From Berberis thunbergii (Eukaryota; Streptophyta; Magnoliopsida; Ranunculales; Berberidaceae): 64,000 bases of DNA. A model generated the notes under the pieces. It searched no databases and was not told where the DNA came from. It worked only from the letters and a program-made list of their open reading frames with translations. Of this stretch, positions 33,354-45,669 are shown piece after piece. The stretch lies in contig QNQO01000510.1 in assembly GCA_003290165.1 (NCBI GenBank), positions 496,001-560,000 of the forward strand, written 5' to 3'. Both the position numbers and the translations under genes were made by a program. Every line of letters begins with the position of its first letter. Position 1 is the first letter of the stretch.

Positions 33354-35182
33354 CTAAAGTCTTATGAGCTTTATAAGCAGGCTAAGAAGTTGAGTAGTAG
33401 AGCAGTAGGGGAAGCTAAGAAGAGAGCGTATGATGCTCTTTATAATAGGCTAGGTACGAAGGAAGGGGAGAAGGATATTTTCAAGATAGCGAAGGCTAGA
33501 GAACGAAAAACTAGGGACTTGAGTCATGTTAAGTGTGTTAAGCATGATGATGGAAGAGTCTTAATGCAGGATAAAGCTATTTTAGATGGATGGAAGGATT
33601 ACTTTTGTAACCTACTCAATGGAACACATGTCAGGGAGTTAAACTTGGAGGGGTATGCTTCACAGGAAGGGAGAGATCGCGTGTTCCATCGCAGAGTTAG
33701 TGCCACAGAAGTGAGAGAAGCTTTAAAAAGAATGAAGACAGAGAAGGTCGTTGGACCGGATGATATACCAATTGAAGCATGGAAATGTCTGGGAGAAGTT
33801 GGGATTCAATGGCTAACTAAGCTCTTTAATAAGATTCTGGAAACTAGAAAAATGTCAGATTCATGGAGGCATAACATTGTGGTACCAATTTATAAGAACA
33901 AAGGGGATATTCAGAATTGCTCGAACTATAGAGGGATAAAGGTTATGAGTCATACGATGAAACTTTGGGAGAGGGTTATAGAACAAAGACTTAGGCGTTT
34001 AACCACGATTTCGGAGAATCAATTTGGATTTATGCCAGGTAGGTCTACTACGGAGGCTATCTTCCTGCTTAGGCAAACTGTCAAAAATATCGAGAGGCAC
34101 GTAAGAGTTTGCATATGATTTTTATTGATCTGGAGAAAGCATATGATAGGGTCCCCAGGGAGTTAATTTGGTGGGTGCTTGAAAGGAAGAAAGTGTCTCA
34201 ATGCTATGTCGATATCATTAAGGATATGTATGAAGGGGTTGTAACAAGTGTTCGCTCAGTAGGTGGGATGTCTAGTGAATTTCCAGTGACAGTAGGACTA
34301 CATCAAGGGTCGGCGTTAAGTCCATATCTCTTTGCTTTGGTCATGGATGAGTTGACGAGACATCTGCAAGAAGATGTACCTTGGTGCATGTTATTTGCAG
34401 ATGATATTGTCTTGATGGATGAGACTAGTGCAGGCTTAGGTCAGAAACTAGTTAAGTGGCAGGAGGCTTTAGAGAGTAAAGGTTTTAGAATTAGCCGTTC
34501 GAAGACGGAGTATCTAGTGTGCAACTTTGGGTGTGAACCAAGAGGGAGAAGTAATGCAATTGAGATCGAAGGTGTCGAGGTCCCGGAGTGTGTGGCTTTT
34601 CGATACCTAGGGTCTATAATTCAAAAGAATGGGGCTATTGGAGCAGATGTAGACCACAGGATTAAAGCTGGTTGGTTGAAATGGCGAATGGCGTCAGGAG
34701 TATTGTGCGATAGAAGGATGTCTGCAAGGCTAAAAGGGAAATGCTATAAGACCATTGTTCGACCAGCCATGCTATATGGTTCAGAATGTTGGGCTACTAT
34801 GGAACAACATACGCATAGGATGGCAGTAGCAGAAATGCGTATGTTAAGGTGGATGTGTGGTAAAACTCGTAAGGATAAAATTAGAAATGAAAGAATTAGG
34901 AGATACTTAGGTGTAGTGTCCATAGAGAAAAAATTAGAGAAAGACGTTTAACTTGATTTGGTCATGTGCGGAGGAGACCAAGCACGGCGCCAATTAGAAA
35001 ATGTTTAGATTGGCAAGTTAATGGAGGGGACGACCGTTGAAAACTTGGATGAAGACGGTGAATGACAATATCATTGAGCTTGGATTAGGTGAGGAAATGT
35101 GGGAAGATCGCATTGCTTGGAGAACCAAAATTCATGTAGCCGACCCCGAAAATCTCGGGAATGGGCTTTGATGATGATGATG
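33354..35182 (+). mobile_element. 5'-truncated RTE-clade LINE, target duplication AGATGTTTGC
   Basis: AGATGTTTGC at 33344-33353 is repeated at 35183-35192. The element carries RT and C-terminal domains and ends with the short TGATGATGATGATGA repeat typical of RTE elements, with no poly(A). It lacks the endonuclease, being 5' truncated. It inserted in the hAT derivative within GRDP copy 2. Confidence 0.88.
33390..34951 (+). pseudogene. RTE reverse transcriptase, founder copy
   Basis: 33390-34118 holds the RT fingers (VVGPDDIPIEAWKCLG, VPIYKNKGDIQNCSNYRGI, ENQFGFMPGRSTTEAIF). A frame change at about 34100 leads to 34109-34951 with FIDLEKAYDRVPRELIWW, LHQGSALSPYLFALVMD, the catalytic FADD (34394-34405), FRYLGSIIQ and CYKTIVRPAMLYGSECW. 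After 34951 the frame continues to about 35170 with a stop (EKDV, then TAA after a homopolymer shift). RTE RTs copy their own RNA at the target site. This one cannot act because of the missing endonuclease and frame breaks. Confidence 0.9.
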
Positions 35183-36420
35183 AGATGTTTGCAAATAATT
35201 ACTTAATTTAATGGTTGTTGATCCATCTGAAGTAAATGACTCTTTTAATTGTGATTTCAGACAAATAGGGGAAAAAGTCACTAAAGCATAAACTATGTTT
35301 CTTTTTCTCTAATTTACTTCTTCTCTTCTCTACTTCTTCTGTAGAATACTTTTTCTCTACTTTATTTTATTCTTCCAACAGAGTGTCTTAAGAAGATACT
35401 CTAGCAAGACATTTTATCAGACTATTATTTATGTTTATATGACTTACTAAAAAATTGTATGACGTGTCCCCGAGTTCTAGTTGTTGGGAAATTGCCAAGT
35501 CAACATGTCGTGTCTGTCCCCGACACGATACACATGTACGTGTCATATGGCTCTTTTGGATATAGACTGCTCTAAATTTCTTCGATGTGTTGTTCGAGAG
35601 GACCTTGAACTATGAATGATACAACTTTCTTGTTGTTCAGGATCTGCCCAAAAACCTCCTCACAATCACTTTTATAGCGTAACTATTAAATGATGATAAA
35701 TACTATAATATGGGCCATGGCCAGTAACCATTTGGTAAAAACAAGTAACAAAAATGATAACATCAAAATAGCTATCTTCATACCACCCATAGGCCTACTG
35801 GGTTGAGTCTGTGGCAGTCCTAAATCCATTCACAATCAAGAGGAACAACCAAGGGGGAACATCAATAACATCATCAGAAGACTTGCTATGTTTTGCCAAC
35901 AAGTGAAGCCAGTAGTGTCTGACACGACGCGTGTGTCCGTGTCTGACACAACACGTGTGTCCGTGTCCGACACAATGCGCGTGTAAATGTCCATGCATCC
36001 TTGCATACGGCTCTTTTGGATATAGACTGCTCCAAATTTTTTCGGTGTGTTGTTGGGAGAACCTTGAACTATGGATGATACAACTTTCTTGTTGTCCAGG
36101 ATCCGCCCAAAAAACTCCTCACAATCACTTTTATAGCACAACTATTAAATGATGATAAATACTAAAATATGGCCAGTAAGGCAGTAACCATTTGGTAAAA
36201 ACAAGTAACAAAATGATAACATCAAAATAGCTATCTATCATATCACCCATAAGCCTACTAGGTTGAGTCTGTGGCAGTGCCAAATCCATTCACAATCAAG
36301 AGGAACAACCAAAGGGGGGGCATCAATAACATCATCAAAAGACTTGGTATGTTTGCCAACAAGTGAAGCCAGTAGTTCTTGTACCTATGGAGTATAAATT
36401 TGTGTTGATTTAAATTTGTG

Positions 36421-37265
36421 TTTGCATATGATTTTTATTGATCTGGAGAAAGCATATGATAGGGTCCCCAGGGAGTTAATTTGGTGGGTGCTTGAAAGGA
36501 AGAAAGTGTCTCAATGCTATGTCGATATCATTAAGGATATGTATGAAGGGGTTGTAACAAGTGTTCGCTCAGTAGGTGGGATGTCTAGTGAATTTCCAGT
36601 GACAGTAGGACTACATCAAGGGTCGGCGTTAAGTCCATATCTCTTTGCTTTGGTCATGGATGAGTTGACGAGACATCTGCAAGAAGATGTACCTTGGTGC
36701 ATGTATTTGCAGATGATATTGTCTTGATGGATGAGACTAGTGCAGGCTTAGGTCAGAAACTAGTTAAGTGGCAGGAGGCTTTAGAGAGTAAAGGTTTTAG
36801 AATTAGCCGTTCGAAGACGGAGTATCTAGTGTGCAACTTTGGGTGTGAACCAAGAGGGAGAAGTAATGCAATTGAGATCGAAGGTGTCGAGGTCCCGGAG
36901 TGTGAGGCTTTTCGATACCTAGGGTCTATAATTCAAAAGAATGGGGCTATTGGAGCAGATGTAGACCACAGGATTAAAGCTGGTTGGTTGAAATGGCGAA
37001 TGGCGTCAGGAGTATTGTGCGATAGAAGGATGCCTGCAAGGCTAAAAGGGAAATGCTATAAGACCATTGTTCGACCAGCCATGCTATATGGTTCAGAATG
37101 TTGGGCTACTATGGAACAACATACGCATAGGATGGCAGTAGCAGAAATGCGTATGTTAAGGTGGATGTGTGGTAAAACTCGTAAGGATAAAATTAGAAAT
37201 GAAAGAATTAGGAGATACTTAGGTGTAGTGTCCATAGAGAAAAAATTAGAGAAAGACGTTTAACT
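36421..37265 (+). pseudogene. RTE RT fragment, unit 2
   Basis: Same as 34108-34951 but with one base missing in the FADD region (36704-36710, GCATGTATTTG instead of GCATGTTATTTG), which separates frames 36416-36727 and 36694-37263. Residue changes shared with units 3-5 (ECEAF instead of ECVAF, MPARL instead of MSARL) set unit 1 apart. Confidence 0.88.
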
Positions 37266-38732
37266 TGATTTGGTCATGTGCGGAGGAGACCAAGCACGGC
37301 GCCAATTAGAAAATGTTTAGATTGGCAAGTTAATGGAGGGGACGACCGTTGAAAACTTGGATGAAGACGGTGAATGACAATATCATTGAGCTTGGATTAG
37401 GTGAGGAAATGTGGGAAGATCGCATTGCTTGGAGAACCAAAATTCATGTAGCCGACCCCGAAAATCTCGGGAATGGGCTTTGATGATGATGATGAGATGT
37501 TTGCAAATAATTACTTAATTTAATGGTTGTTGATCCATCTGAAGTAAATGACTCTTTTAATTGTGATTTCAGACAAATAGGGGAAAAAGTCACTAAAGCA
37601 TAAACTATGTTTCTTTTCTCTAATTTACTTCTTCTCTTCTCTACTTCTTCTGTAGAATACTTTTTCTCTACTTTATTTTATTCTTCCAACAGAGTGTCTT
37701 AAGAAGATACTCTAGCAAGACATTTTATCAGACTATTATTTATGTTATATGACTTACTAAAAAATTGTATGACGTGTCCCCGAGTTCTAGTTGTTGGGAA
37801 ATTGCCAAGTCAACATGTCGTGTCTGTCCCCGACACGATACACATGTACGTGTCATATGGCTCTTTTGGATATAGACTGCTCTAAATTTCTTCGATGTGT
37901 TGTTCGAGAGGACCTTGAACTATGAATGATACAACTTTCTTGTTGTTCAGGATCTGCCCAAAAACCTCCTCACAATCACTTTTATAGCGTAACTATTAAA
38001 TGATGATAAATACTATAATATGGGCCATGGCCAGTAACCATTTGGTAAAAACAAGTAACAAAAATGATAACATCAAAATAGCTATCTTCATACCACCCAT
38101 AGGCCTACTGGGTTGAGTCTGTGGCAGTCCTAAATCCATTCACAATCAAGAGGAACAACCAAGGGGGAACATCAATAACATCATCAGAAGACTTGCTATG
38201 TTTTGCCAACAAGTGAAGCCAGTAGTGTCTGACACGACGCGTGTGTCCGTGTCTGACACAACACGTGTGTCCGTGTCCGACACGATGCGCGTGTACATGT
38301 CCATGCATCCTTGCATACGGCTCTTTTGGATATAGACTGCTCCAAATTTTTTCGGTGTGTTGTTTGGGAGAACCTTGAACTATGGATGATACAACTTTCT
38401 TGTTGTCCAGGATCCGCCCAAAAAACTCCTCACAATCACTTTTATAGCACAACTATTAAATGATGATAAATACTAAAATATGGCCAGTAAGGCAGTAACC
38501 ATTTGGTAAAAACAAGTAACAAAATGATAACATCAAAATAGCTATCTATCATATCACCCATAAGCCTACTAGGTTGAGTCTGTGGCAGTGCCAAATCCAT
38601 TCACAATCAAGAGGAACAACCAAAGGGGGGGCATCAATAACATCATCAAAAGACTTGGTATGTTTTGCCAACAAGTGAAGCCAGTAGTTCTTGTACCTAT
38701 GGAGTATAAATTTGTGTTGATTTAAATTTGTG

Positions 38733-39581
38733 TTTGCATATGATTTTTATTGATCTGGAGAAAGCATATGATAGGGTCCCCAGGGAGTTAATTTGGTGGG
38801 TGCTTGAAAGGAAGAAAGTGTCTCAATGCTATGTCGATATCATTAAGGATATGTATGAAGGGGTTGTAACAAGTGTTCGCTCAGTAGGTGGGATGTCTAG
38901 TGAATTTCCAGTGACAGTAGGACTACATCAAGGGTCGGCGTTAAGTCCATATCTCTTTGCTTTGGTCATGGATGAGTTGACGAGACATCTGCAAGAAGAT
39001 GTACCTTGGTGCATGTTATTTGCAGATGATATTGTCTTGATGGATGAGACTAGTGCAGGCTTAGGTCAGAAACTAGTTAAGTGGCAGGAGGCTTTAGAGA
39101 GTAAGGTTTTAGAATTAGCCGTTCGAAGACGGAGTATCTAGTGTGCAACTTTGGGTGTGAACCAAGAGGGAGAAGTAATGCAATTGAGATCGAAGGTGTC
39201 GAGGTCCCGGAGTGTGAGGCTTTTCGATACCTAGGGTCTATAATTCAAAAGAATGGGGCTATTGGAGCAGATGTAGACCACAGGATTAAAGCTGGTTGGT
39301 TGAAATGGCGAATGGCGTCAGGAGTATTGTGCGATAGAAGGATGCCTGCAAGGCTAAAAGGGAAATGCTATAAGACCATTGTTCGACCAGCCATGCTATA
39401 TGGTTCAGAATGTTGGGCTACTATGGAACAACATACGCATAGGATGGCAGTAGCAGAAATGCGTATGTTAAGGTGGATGTGTGGTAAAACTCGTAAGGAT
39501 AAAATTAGAAATGAAAGAATTAGGAGATACTTAGGTGTAGTGTCCATAGAGAAAAAAATTAGAGAAAGACGTTTAACTTGA
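38733..39581 (+). pseudogene. RTE RT fragment, unit 3
   Basis: As in the other units, but one A is missing at about 39104 (GAGTAAGG for GAGTAAAGG), splitting the frame into 38728-39141 and 39141-39581. The C-terminal EKKIRERRLT is kept because of a 7-A run. Confidence 0.88.
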
Positions 39582-41045
39582 TTTGGTCATGTGCGGAGGA
39601 GACCAAGCACGGCGCCAATTAGAAAATGTTTAGATTGGCAAGTTAATGGAGGGGACGACCGTTGAAAACTTGGATGAAGACGGTGAATGACAATATCATT
39701 GAGCTTGGATTAGGTGAGGAAATGTGGGAAGATCGCATTGCTTGGAGAACCAAAATTCATGTAGCCGACCCCGAAAATCTCGGGAATGGGCTTTGATGAT
39801 GATGATGAGATGTTTGCAAATAATTACTTAATTTAATGGTTGTTGATCCATCTGAAGTAAATGACTCTTTTAATTGTGATTTCAGACAAATAGGGGAAAA
39901 AGTCACTAAAGCATAAACTATGTTTCTTTTTCTCTAATTTACTTCTTCTCTTCTCTACTTCTTCTGTAGAATACTTTTTCTCTACTTTATTTTATTCTTC
40001 CAACAGAGTGTCTTAAGAAGATACTCTAGCAAGACATTTTATCAGACTATTATTTATGTTTATATGACTTACTAAAAAATTGTATGACGTGTCCCCGAGT
40101 TCTAGTTGTTGGGAAATTGCCAAGTCAACATGTCGTGTCTGTCCCCGACACGATACACATGTACGTGTCATATGGCTCTTTTGGATATAGACTGCTCTAA
40201 ATTTCTTCGATGTGTTGTTCGAGAGGACCTTGAACTATGAATGATACAACTTTCTTGTTGTTCAGGATCTGCCCAAAAACCTCCTCACAATCACTTTTAT
40301 AGCGTAACTATTAAATGATGATAAATACTATAATATGGGCCATGGCCAGTAACCATTTGGTAAAAACAAGTAACAAAATGATAACATCAAAATAGCTATC
40401 TTCATACCACCCATAGGCCTACTGGGTTGAGTCTGTGGCAGTCCTAAATCCATTCACAATCAAGAGGAACAACCAAGGGGGAACATCAATAACATCATCA
40501 GAAGACTTGCTATGTTTTGCCAACAAGTGAAGCCAGTAGTGTCTGACACGACGCGTGTGTCCGTGTCTGACACAACACGTGTGTCCGTGTCCGACACGAT
40601 GCGCGTGTACATGTCCATGCATCCTTGCATACGGCTCTTTTGGATATAGACTGCTCCAAATTTTTTCGGTGTGTTGTTTGGGAGAACCTTGAACTATGGA
40701 TGATACAACTTTCTTGTTGTCCAGGATCCGCCCAAAAAACTCCTCACAATCACTTTATAGCACAACTATTAAATGATGATAAATACTAAAATATGGCCAG
40801 TAAGGCAGTAACCATTTGGTAAAAACAAGTAACAAAATGATAACATCAAAATAGCTATCTATCATATCACCCATAAGCCTACTAGGTTGAGTCTGTGGCA
40901 GTGCCAAATCCATTCACAATCAAGAGGAACAACCAAAGGGGGGGCATCAATAACATCATCAAAAGACTTGGTATGTTTTGCCAACAAGTGAAGCCAGTAG
41001 TTCTTGTACCTATGGAGTATAAATTTGTGTTGATTTAAATTTGTG

Positions 41046-41895
41046 TTTGCATATGATTTTTATTGATCTGGAGAAAGCATATGATAGGGTCCCCAGGGAG
41101 TTAATTTGGTGGGTGCTTGAAAGGAAGAAAGTGTCTCAATGCTATGTCGATATCATTAAGGATATGTATGAAGGGGTTGTAACAAGTGTTCGCTCAGTAG
41201 GTGGGATGTCTAGTGAATTTCCAGTGACAGTAGGACTACATCAAGGGTCGGCGTTAAGTCCATATCTCTTTGCTTTGGTCATGGATGAGTTGACGAGACA
41301 TCTGCAAGAAGATGTACCTTGGTGCATGTTATTTGCAGATGATATTGTCTTGATGGATGAGACTAGTGCAGGCTTAGGTCAGAAACTAGTTAAGTGGCAG
41401 GAGGCTTTAGAGAGTAAAGGTTTTAGAATTAGCCGTTCGAAGACGGAGTATCTAGTGTGCAACTTTGGGTGTGAACCAAGAGGGAGAAGTAATGCAATTG
41501 AGATCGAAGGTGTCGAGGTCCCGGAGTGTGAGGCTTTTCGATACCTAGGGTCTATAATTCAAAAGAATGGGGCTATTGGAGCAGATGTAGACCACAGGAT
41601 TAAAGCTGGTTGGTTGAAATGGCGAATGGCGTCAGGAGTATTGTGCGATAGAAGGATGCCTGCAAGGCTAAAAGGGAAATGCTATAAGACCATTGTTCGA
41701 CCAGCCATGCTATATGGTTCAGAATGTTGGGCTACTATGGAACAACATACGCATAGGATGGCAGTAGCAGAAATGCGTATGTTAAGGTGGATGTGTGGTA
41801 AAACTCGTAAGGATAAAATTAGAAATGAAAGAATTAGGAGATACTTAGGTGTAGTGTCCATAGAGAAAAAAATTAGAGAAAGACGTTTAACTTGA
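41046..41895 (+). pseudogene. RTE RT fragment, unit 4
   Basis: An uninterrupted frame of 284 codons from the catalytic region to RERRLT, then TGA. It starts inside the RT, so no fingers domain is present. Identical in protein to unit 5. Confidence 0.88.
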
Positions 41896-43361
41896 TTTGG
41901 TCATGTGCGGAGGAGACCAAGCACGGCGCCAATTAGAAAATGTTTAGATTGGCAAGTTAATGGAGGGGACGACCGTTGAAAACTTGGATGAAGACGGTGA
42001 ATGACAATATCATTGAGCTTGGATTAGGTGAGGAAATGTGGGAAGATCGCATTGCTTGGAGAACCAAAATTCATGTAGCCGACCCCGAAAATCTCGGGAA
42101 TGGGCTTTGATGATGATGATGAGATGTTTGCAAATAATTACTTAATTTAATGGTTGTTGATCCATCTGAAGTAAATGACTCTTTTAATTGTGATTTCAGA
42201 CAAATAGGGGAAAAAGTCACTAAAGCATAAACTATGTTTCTTTTTCTCTAATTTACTTCTTCTCTTCTCTACTTCTTCTGTAGAATACTTTTTCTCTACT
42301 TTATTTTATTCTTCCAACAGAGTGTCTTAAGAAGATACTCTAGCAAGACATTTTATCAGACTATTATTTATGTTTATATGACTTACTAAAAAATTGTATG
42401 ACGTGTCCCCGAGTTCTAGTTGTTGGGAAATTGCCAAGTCAACATGTCGTGTCTGTCCCCGACACGATACACATGTACGTGTCATATGGCTCTTTTGGAT
42501 ATAGACTGCTCTAAATTTCTTCGATGTGTTGTTCGAGAGGACCTTGAACTATGAATGATACAACTTTCTTGTTGTTCAGGATCTGCCCAAAAACCTCCTC
42601 ACAATCACTTTTATAGCGTAACTATTAAATGATGATAAATACTATAATATGGGCCATGGCCAGTAACCATTTGGTAAAAACAAGTAACAAAAATGATAAC
42701 ATCAAAATAGCTATCTTCATACCACCCATAGGCCTACTGGGTTGAGTCTGTGGCAGTCCTAAATCCATTCACAATCAAGAGGAACAACCAAGGGGGAACA
42801 TCAATAACATCATCAGAAGACTTGCTATGTTTTGCCAACAAGTGAAGCCAGTAGTGTCTGACACGACGCGTGTGTCCGTGTCTGACACAACACGTGTGTC
42901 CGTGTCCGACACGATGCGCGTGTACATGTCCATGCATCCTTGCATACGGCTCTTTTGGATATAGACTGCTCCAAATTTTTTCGGTGTGTTGTTTGGGAGA
43001 ACCTTGAACTATGGATGATACAACTTTCTTGTTGTCCAGGATCCGCCCAAAAAACTCCTCACAATCACTTTTATAGCACAACTATTAAATGATGATAAAT
43101 ACTAAAATATGGCCAGTAAGGCAGTAACCATTTGGTAAAAACAAGTAACAAAATGATAACATCAAAATAGCTATCTATCATATCACCCATAAGCCTACTA
43201 GGTTGAGTCTGTGGCAGTGCCAAATCCATTCACAATCAAGAGGAACAACCAAAGGGGGGGCATCAATAACATCATCAAAAGACTTGGTATGTTTTGCCAA
43301 CAAGTGAAGCCAGTAGTTCTTGTACCTATGGAGTATAAATTTGTGTTGATTTAAATTTGTG

Positions 43362-44211
43362 TTTGCATATGATTTTTATTGATCTGGAGAAAGCATATGA
43401 TAGGGTCCCCAGGGAGTTAATTTGGTGGGTGCTTGAAAGGAAGAAAGTGTCTCAATGCTATGTCGATATCATTAAGGATATGTATGAAGGGGTTGTAACA
43501 AGTGTTCGCTCAGTAGGTGGGATGTCTAGTGAATTTCCAGTGACAGTAGGACTACATCAAGGGTCGGCGTTAAGTCCATATCTCTTTGCTTTGGTCATGG
43601 ATGAGTTGACGAGACATCTGCAAGAAGATGTACCTTGGTGCATGTTATTTGCAGATGATATTGTCTTGATGGATGAGACTAGTGCAGGCTTAGGTCAGAA
43701 ACTAGTTAAGTGGCAGGAGGCTTTAGAGAGTAAAGGTTTTAGAATTAGCCGTTCGAAGACGGAGTATCTAGTGTGCAACTTTGGGTGTGAACCAAGAGGG
43801 AGAAGTAATGCAATTGAGATCGAAGGTGTCGAGGTCCCGGAGTGTGAGGCTTTTCGATACCTAGGGTCTATAATTCAAAAGAATGGGGCTATTGGAGCAG
43901 ATGTAGACCACAGGATTAAAGCTGGTTGGTTGAAATGGCGAATGGCGTCAGGAGTATTGTGCGATAGAAGGATGCCTGCAAGGCTAAAAGGGAAATGCTA
44001 TAAGACCATTGTTCGACCAGCCATGCTATATGGTTCAGAATGTTGGGCTACTATGGAACAACATACGCATAGGATGGCAGTAGCAGAAATGCGTATGTTA
44101 AGGTGGATGTGTGGTAAAACTCGTAAGGATAAAATTAGAAATGAAAGAATTAGGAGATACTTAGGTGTAGTGTCCATAGAGAAAAAAATTAGAGAAAGAC
44201 GTTTAACTTGA
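43362..44211 (+). pseudogene. RTE RT fragment, unit 5
   Basis: Same 284-codon frame as unit 4, with FADD and YLGSIIQ motifs. The TGA after RERRLT sits where related elements have a coding triplet before FGHV, so a CGA to TGA change is likely. Confidence 0.88.
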
Positions 44212-45048
44212 TTTGGTCATGTGCGGAGGAGACCAAGCACGGCGCCAATTAGAAAATGTTTAGATTGGCAAGTTAATGGAGGGGACGACCGTTGAAAACT
44301 TGGATGAAGACGGTGAATGACAATATCATTGAGCTTGGATTAGGTGAGGAAATGTGGGAAGATCGCATTGCTTGGAGAACCAAAATTCATGTAGCCGACC
44401 CCGAAAATCTCGGGAATGGGCTTTGATGATGATGATGAGATGTTTGCAAATAATTACTTAATTTAATGGTTGTTGATCCATCTGAAGTAAATGACTCTTT
44501 TAATTGTGATTTCAGACAAATAGGGGAAAAAGTCACTAAAGCATAAACTATGTTTCTTTTTCTCTAATTTACTTCTTCTCTTCTCTACTTCTTCTGTAGA
44601 ATACTTTTTCTCTACTTTATTTTATTCTTCCAACAGAGTGTCTTAAGAAGATACTCTAGCAAGACATTTTATCAGACTATTATTTATGTTTATATGACTT
44701 ACTAAAAATTGTATGACGTGTCCCCGAGTTCTAGTTGTTGGGAAATTGCCAAGTCAACATGTCGTGTCTGTCCCCGACACGATACACATGTACGTGTCAT
44801 ATGGCTCTTTTGGATATAGACTGCTCTAAATTTCTTCGATGTGTTGTTCGAGAGGACCTTGAACTATGAATGATACAACTTTCTTGTTGTTCAGGATCTG
44901 CCCAAAAACCTCCTCACAATCACTTTTATAGCGTAACTATTAAATGATGATAAATACTATAATATGGGCCATGGCCAGTAACCATTTGGTAAAAACAAGT
45001 AACAAAAATGATAACATCAAAATAGCTATCTTCATACCACCCATAGGC

Positions 45049-45396
45049 CTACTGGGTTGAGTCTGTGGCAGTCCTAAATCCATTCACAATCAAGAGGAAC
45101 AACCAAGGGGGAACATCAATAACATCATCAGAAGACTTGCTATGTTTTGCCAACAAGTGAAGCCAGTAGTGTCTGACACGACGCGTGTGTCCGTGTCTGA
45201 CACAACACGTGTGTCCGTGTCCGACACGATGCGCGTGTACATGTCCATGCATCCTTGCATACGGCTCTTTTGGATATAGACTGCTCCAAATTTTTTCGGT
45301 GTGTTGTTTGGGAGAACCTTGAACTATGGATGATACAACTTTCTTGTTGTCCAGGATCCGCCCAAAAAACTCCTCACAATCACTTTTATAGCACAA
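45049..45396 (-). pseudogene. Chimeric GRDP-hAT-GRDP frame within the array (units 2, 4, 5)
   Basis: A 115-codon minus-strand frame fuses GRDP exon 3 residues (KSDCEEFFGRILDNKKVV), the translated hAT right end (HxHVGHGHTCCVRHGH-like) and exon 2 residues (HYWLHLLAKHSKSS). The same frame is open at 38105-38452 and 42734-43081, and is broken by one base in units 1 and 3. It comes from joining, not from selection as far as can be seen; no start context or promoter is evident. Confidence 0.6.
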
Positions 45397-45669
45397 CTAT
45401 TAAATGATGATAAATACTAAAATATGGCCAGTAAGGCAGTAACCATTTGGTAAAAACAAGTAACAAAATGATAACATCAAAATAGCTATCTATCATATCA
45501 CCCATAAGCCTACTAGGTTGAGTCTGTGGCAGTGCCAAATCCATTCACAATCAAGAGGAACAACCAAAGGGGGGGCATCAATAACATCATCAAAAGACTT
45601 GGTATGTTTTGCCAACAAGTGAAGCCAGTAGTTCTTGTACCTATGGAGTATAAATTTGTGTTGATTTAA

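Larger units (their letters stand above)
33134..45257. mobile_element. hAT derivative inserted in GRDP copy 2 exon 3 (now expanded)
   Basis: The left end reads CAACGATGCATGGACTC from 33134 and the right end CCATGCATCCTTG up to 45257, matching the ends of the larger hAT element at 46971-52398 (CAAGGATGCACGGACTC). The flanking 8 bases are CATATGGC (33126-33133) and CATACGGC (45258-45265), one base apart. Subterminal GTGTCCGACACG-type repeats are present as in the large hAT. No transposase is left. An RTE LINE lies inside it, and the segment has since grown by tandem amplification. Confidence 0.7.
34108..45669. repeat. Five-unit tandem array, 2.31-kb chimeric unit
   Basis: Units begin at TTTGCATATG: 34108, 36421, 38733, 41046 and 43362 (lengths 2313, 2312, 2313, 2316 and about 2308). 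Each holds the 3' half of the RTE (RT from FIDLEKAYD to the TGA repeat), 360 bp of AT-rich hAT interior, a hAT right-end piece, a GRDP exon 3/intron/exon 2 piece (a), a second hAT right end and a second GRDP piece (b). The units differ by few substitutions and some 1-base indels in homopolymers. The last unit runs on into GRDP intron 1 at 45670. The RTE 5' part (33354-34107) is present once, so the amplified segment started inside the RT. Confidence 0.95.

Noticed and set aside
35920..36000. CRISPR-like short repeats (GTGTCCGACACG)
   Set aside because: These are subterminal repeats of a hAT end, irregular in spacing, and in a eukaryotic genome.
34108..45669. Diversity-generating or retron-like defence system, since repeated RT genes sit next to repeated DNA
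   Set aside because: The RT is an RTE-type LINE fragment without its fingers, the repeats include it as part of the same tandem unit, and the genome is plant. No variable template/target pair is visible.
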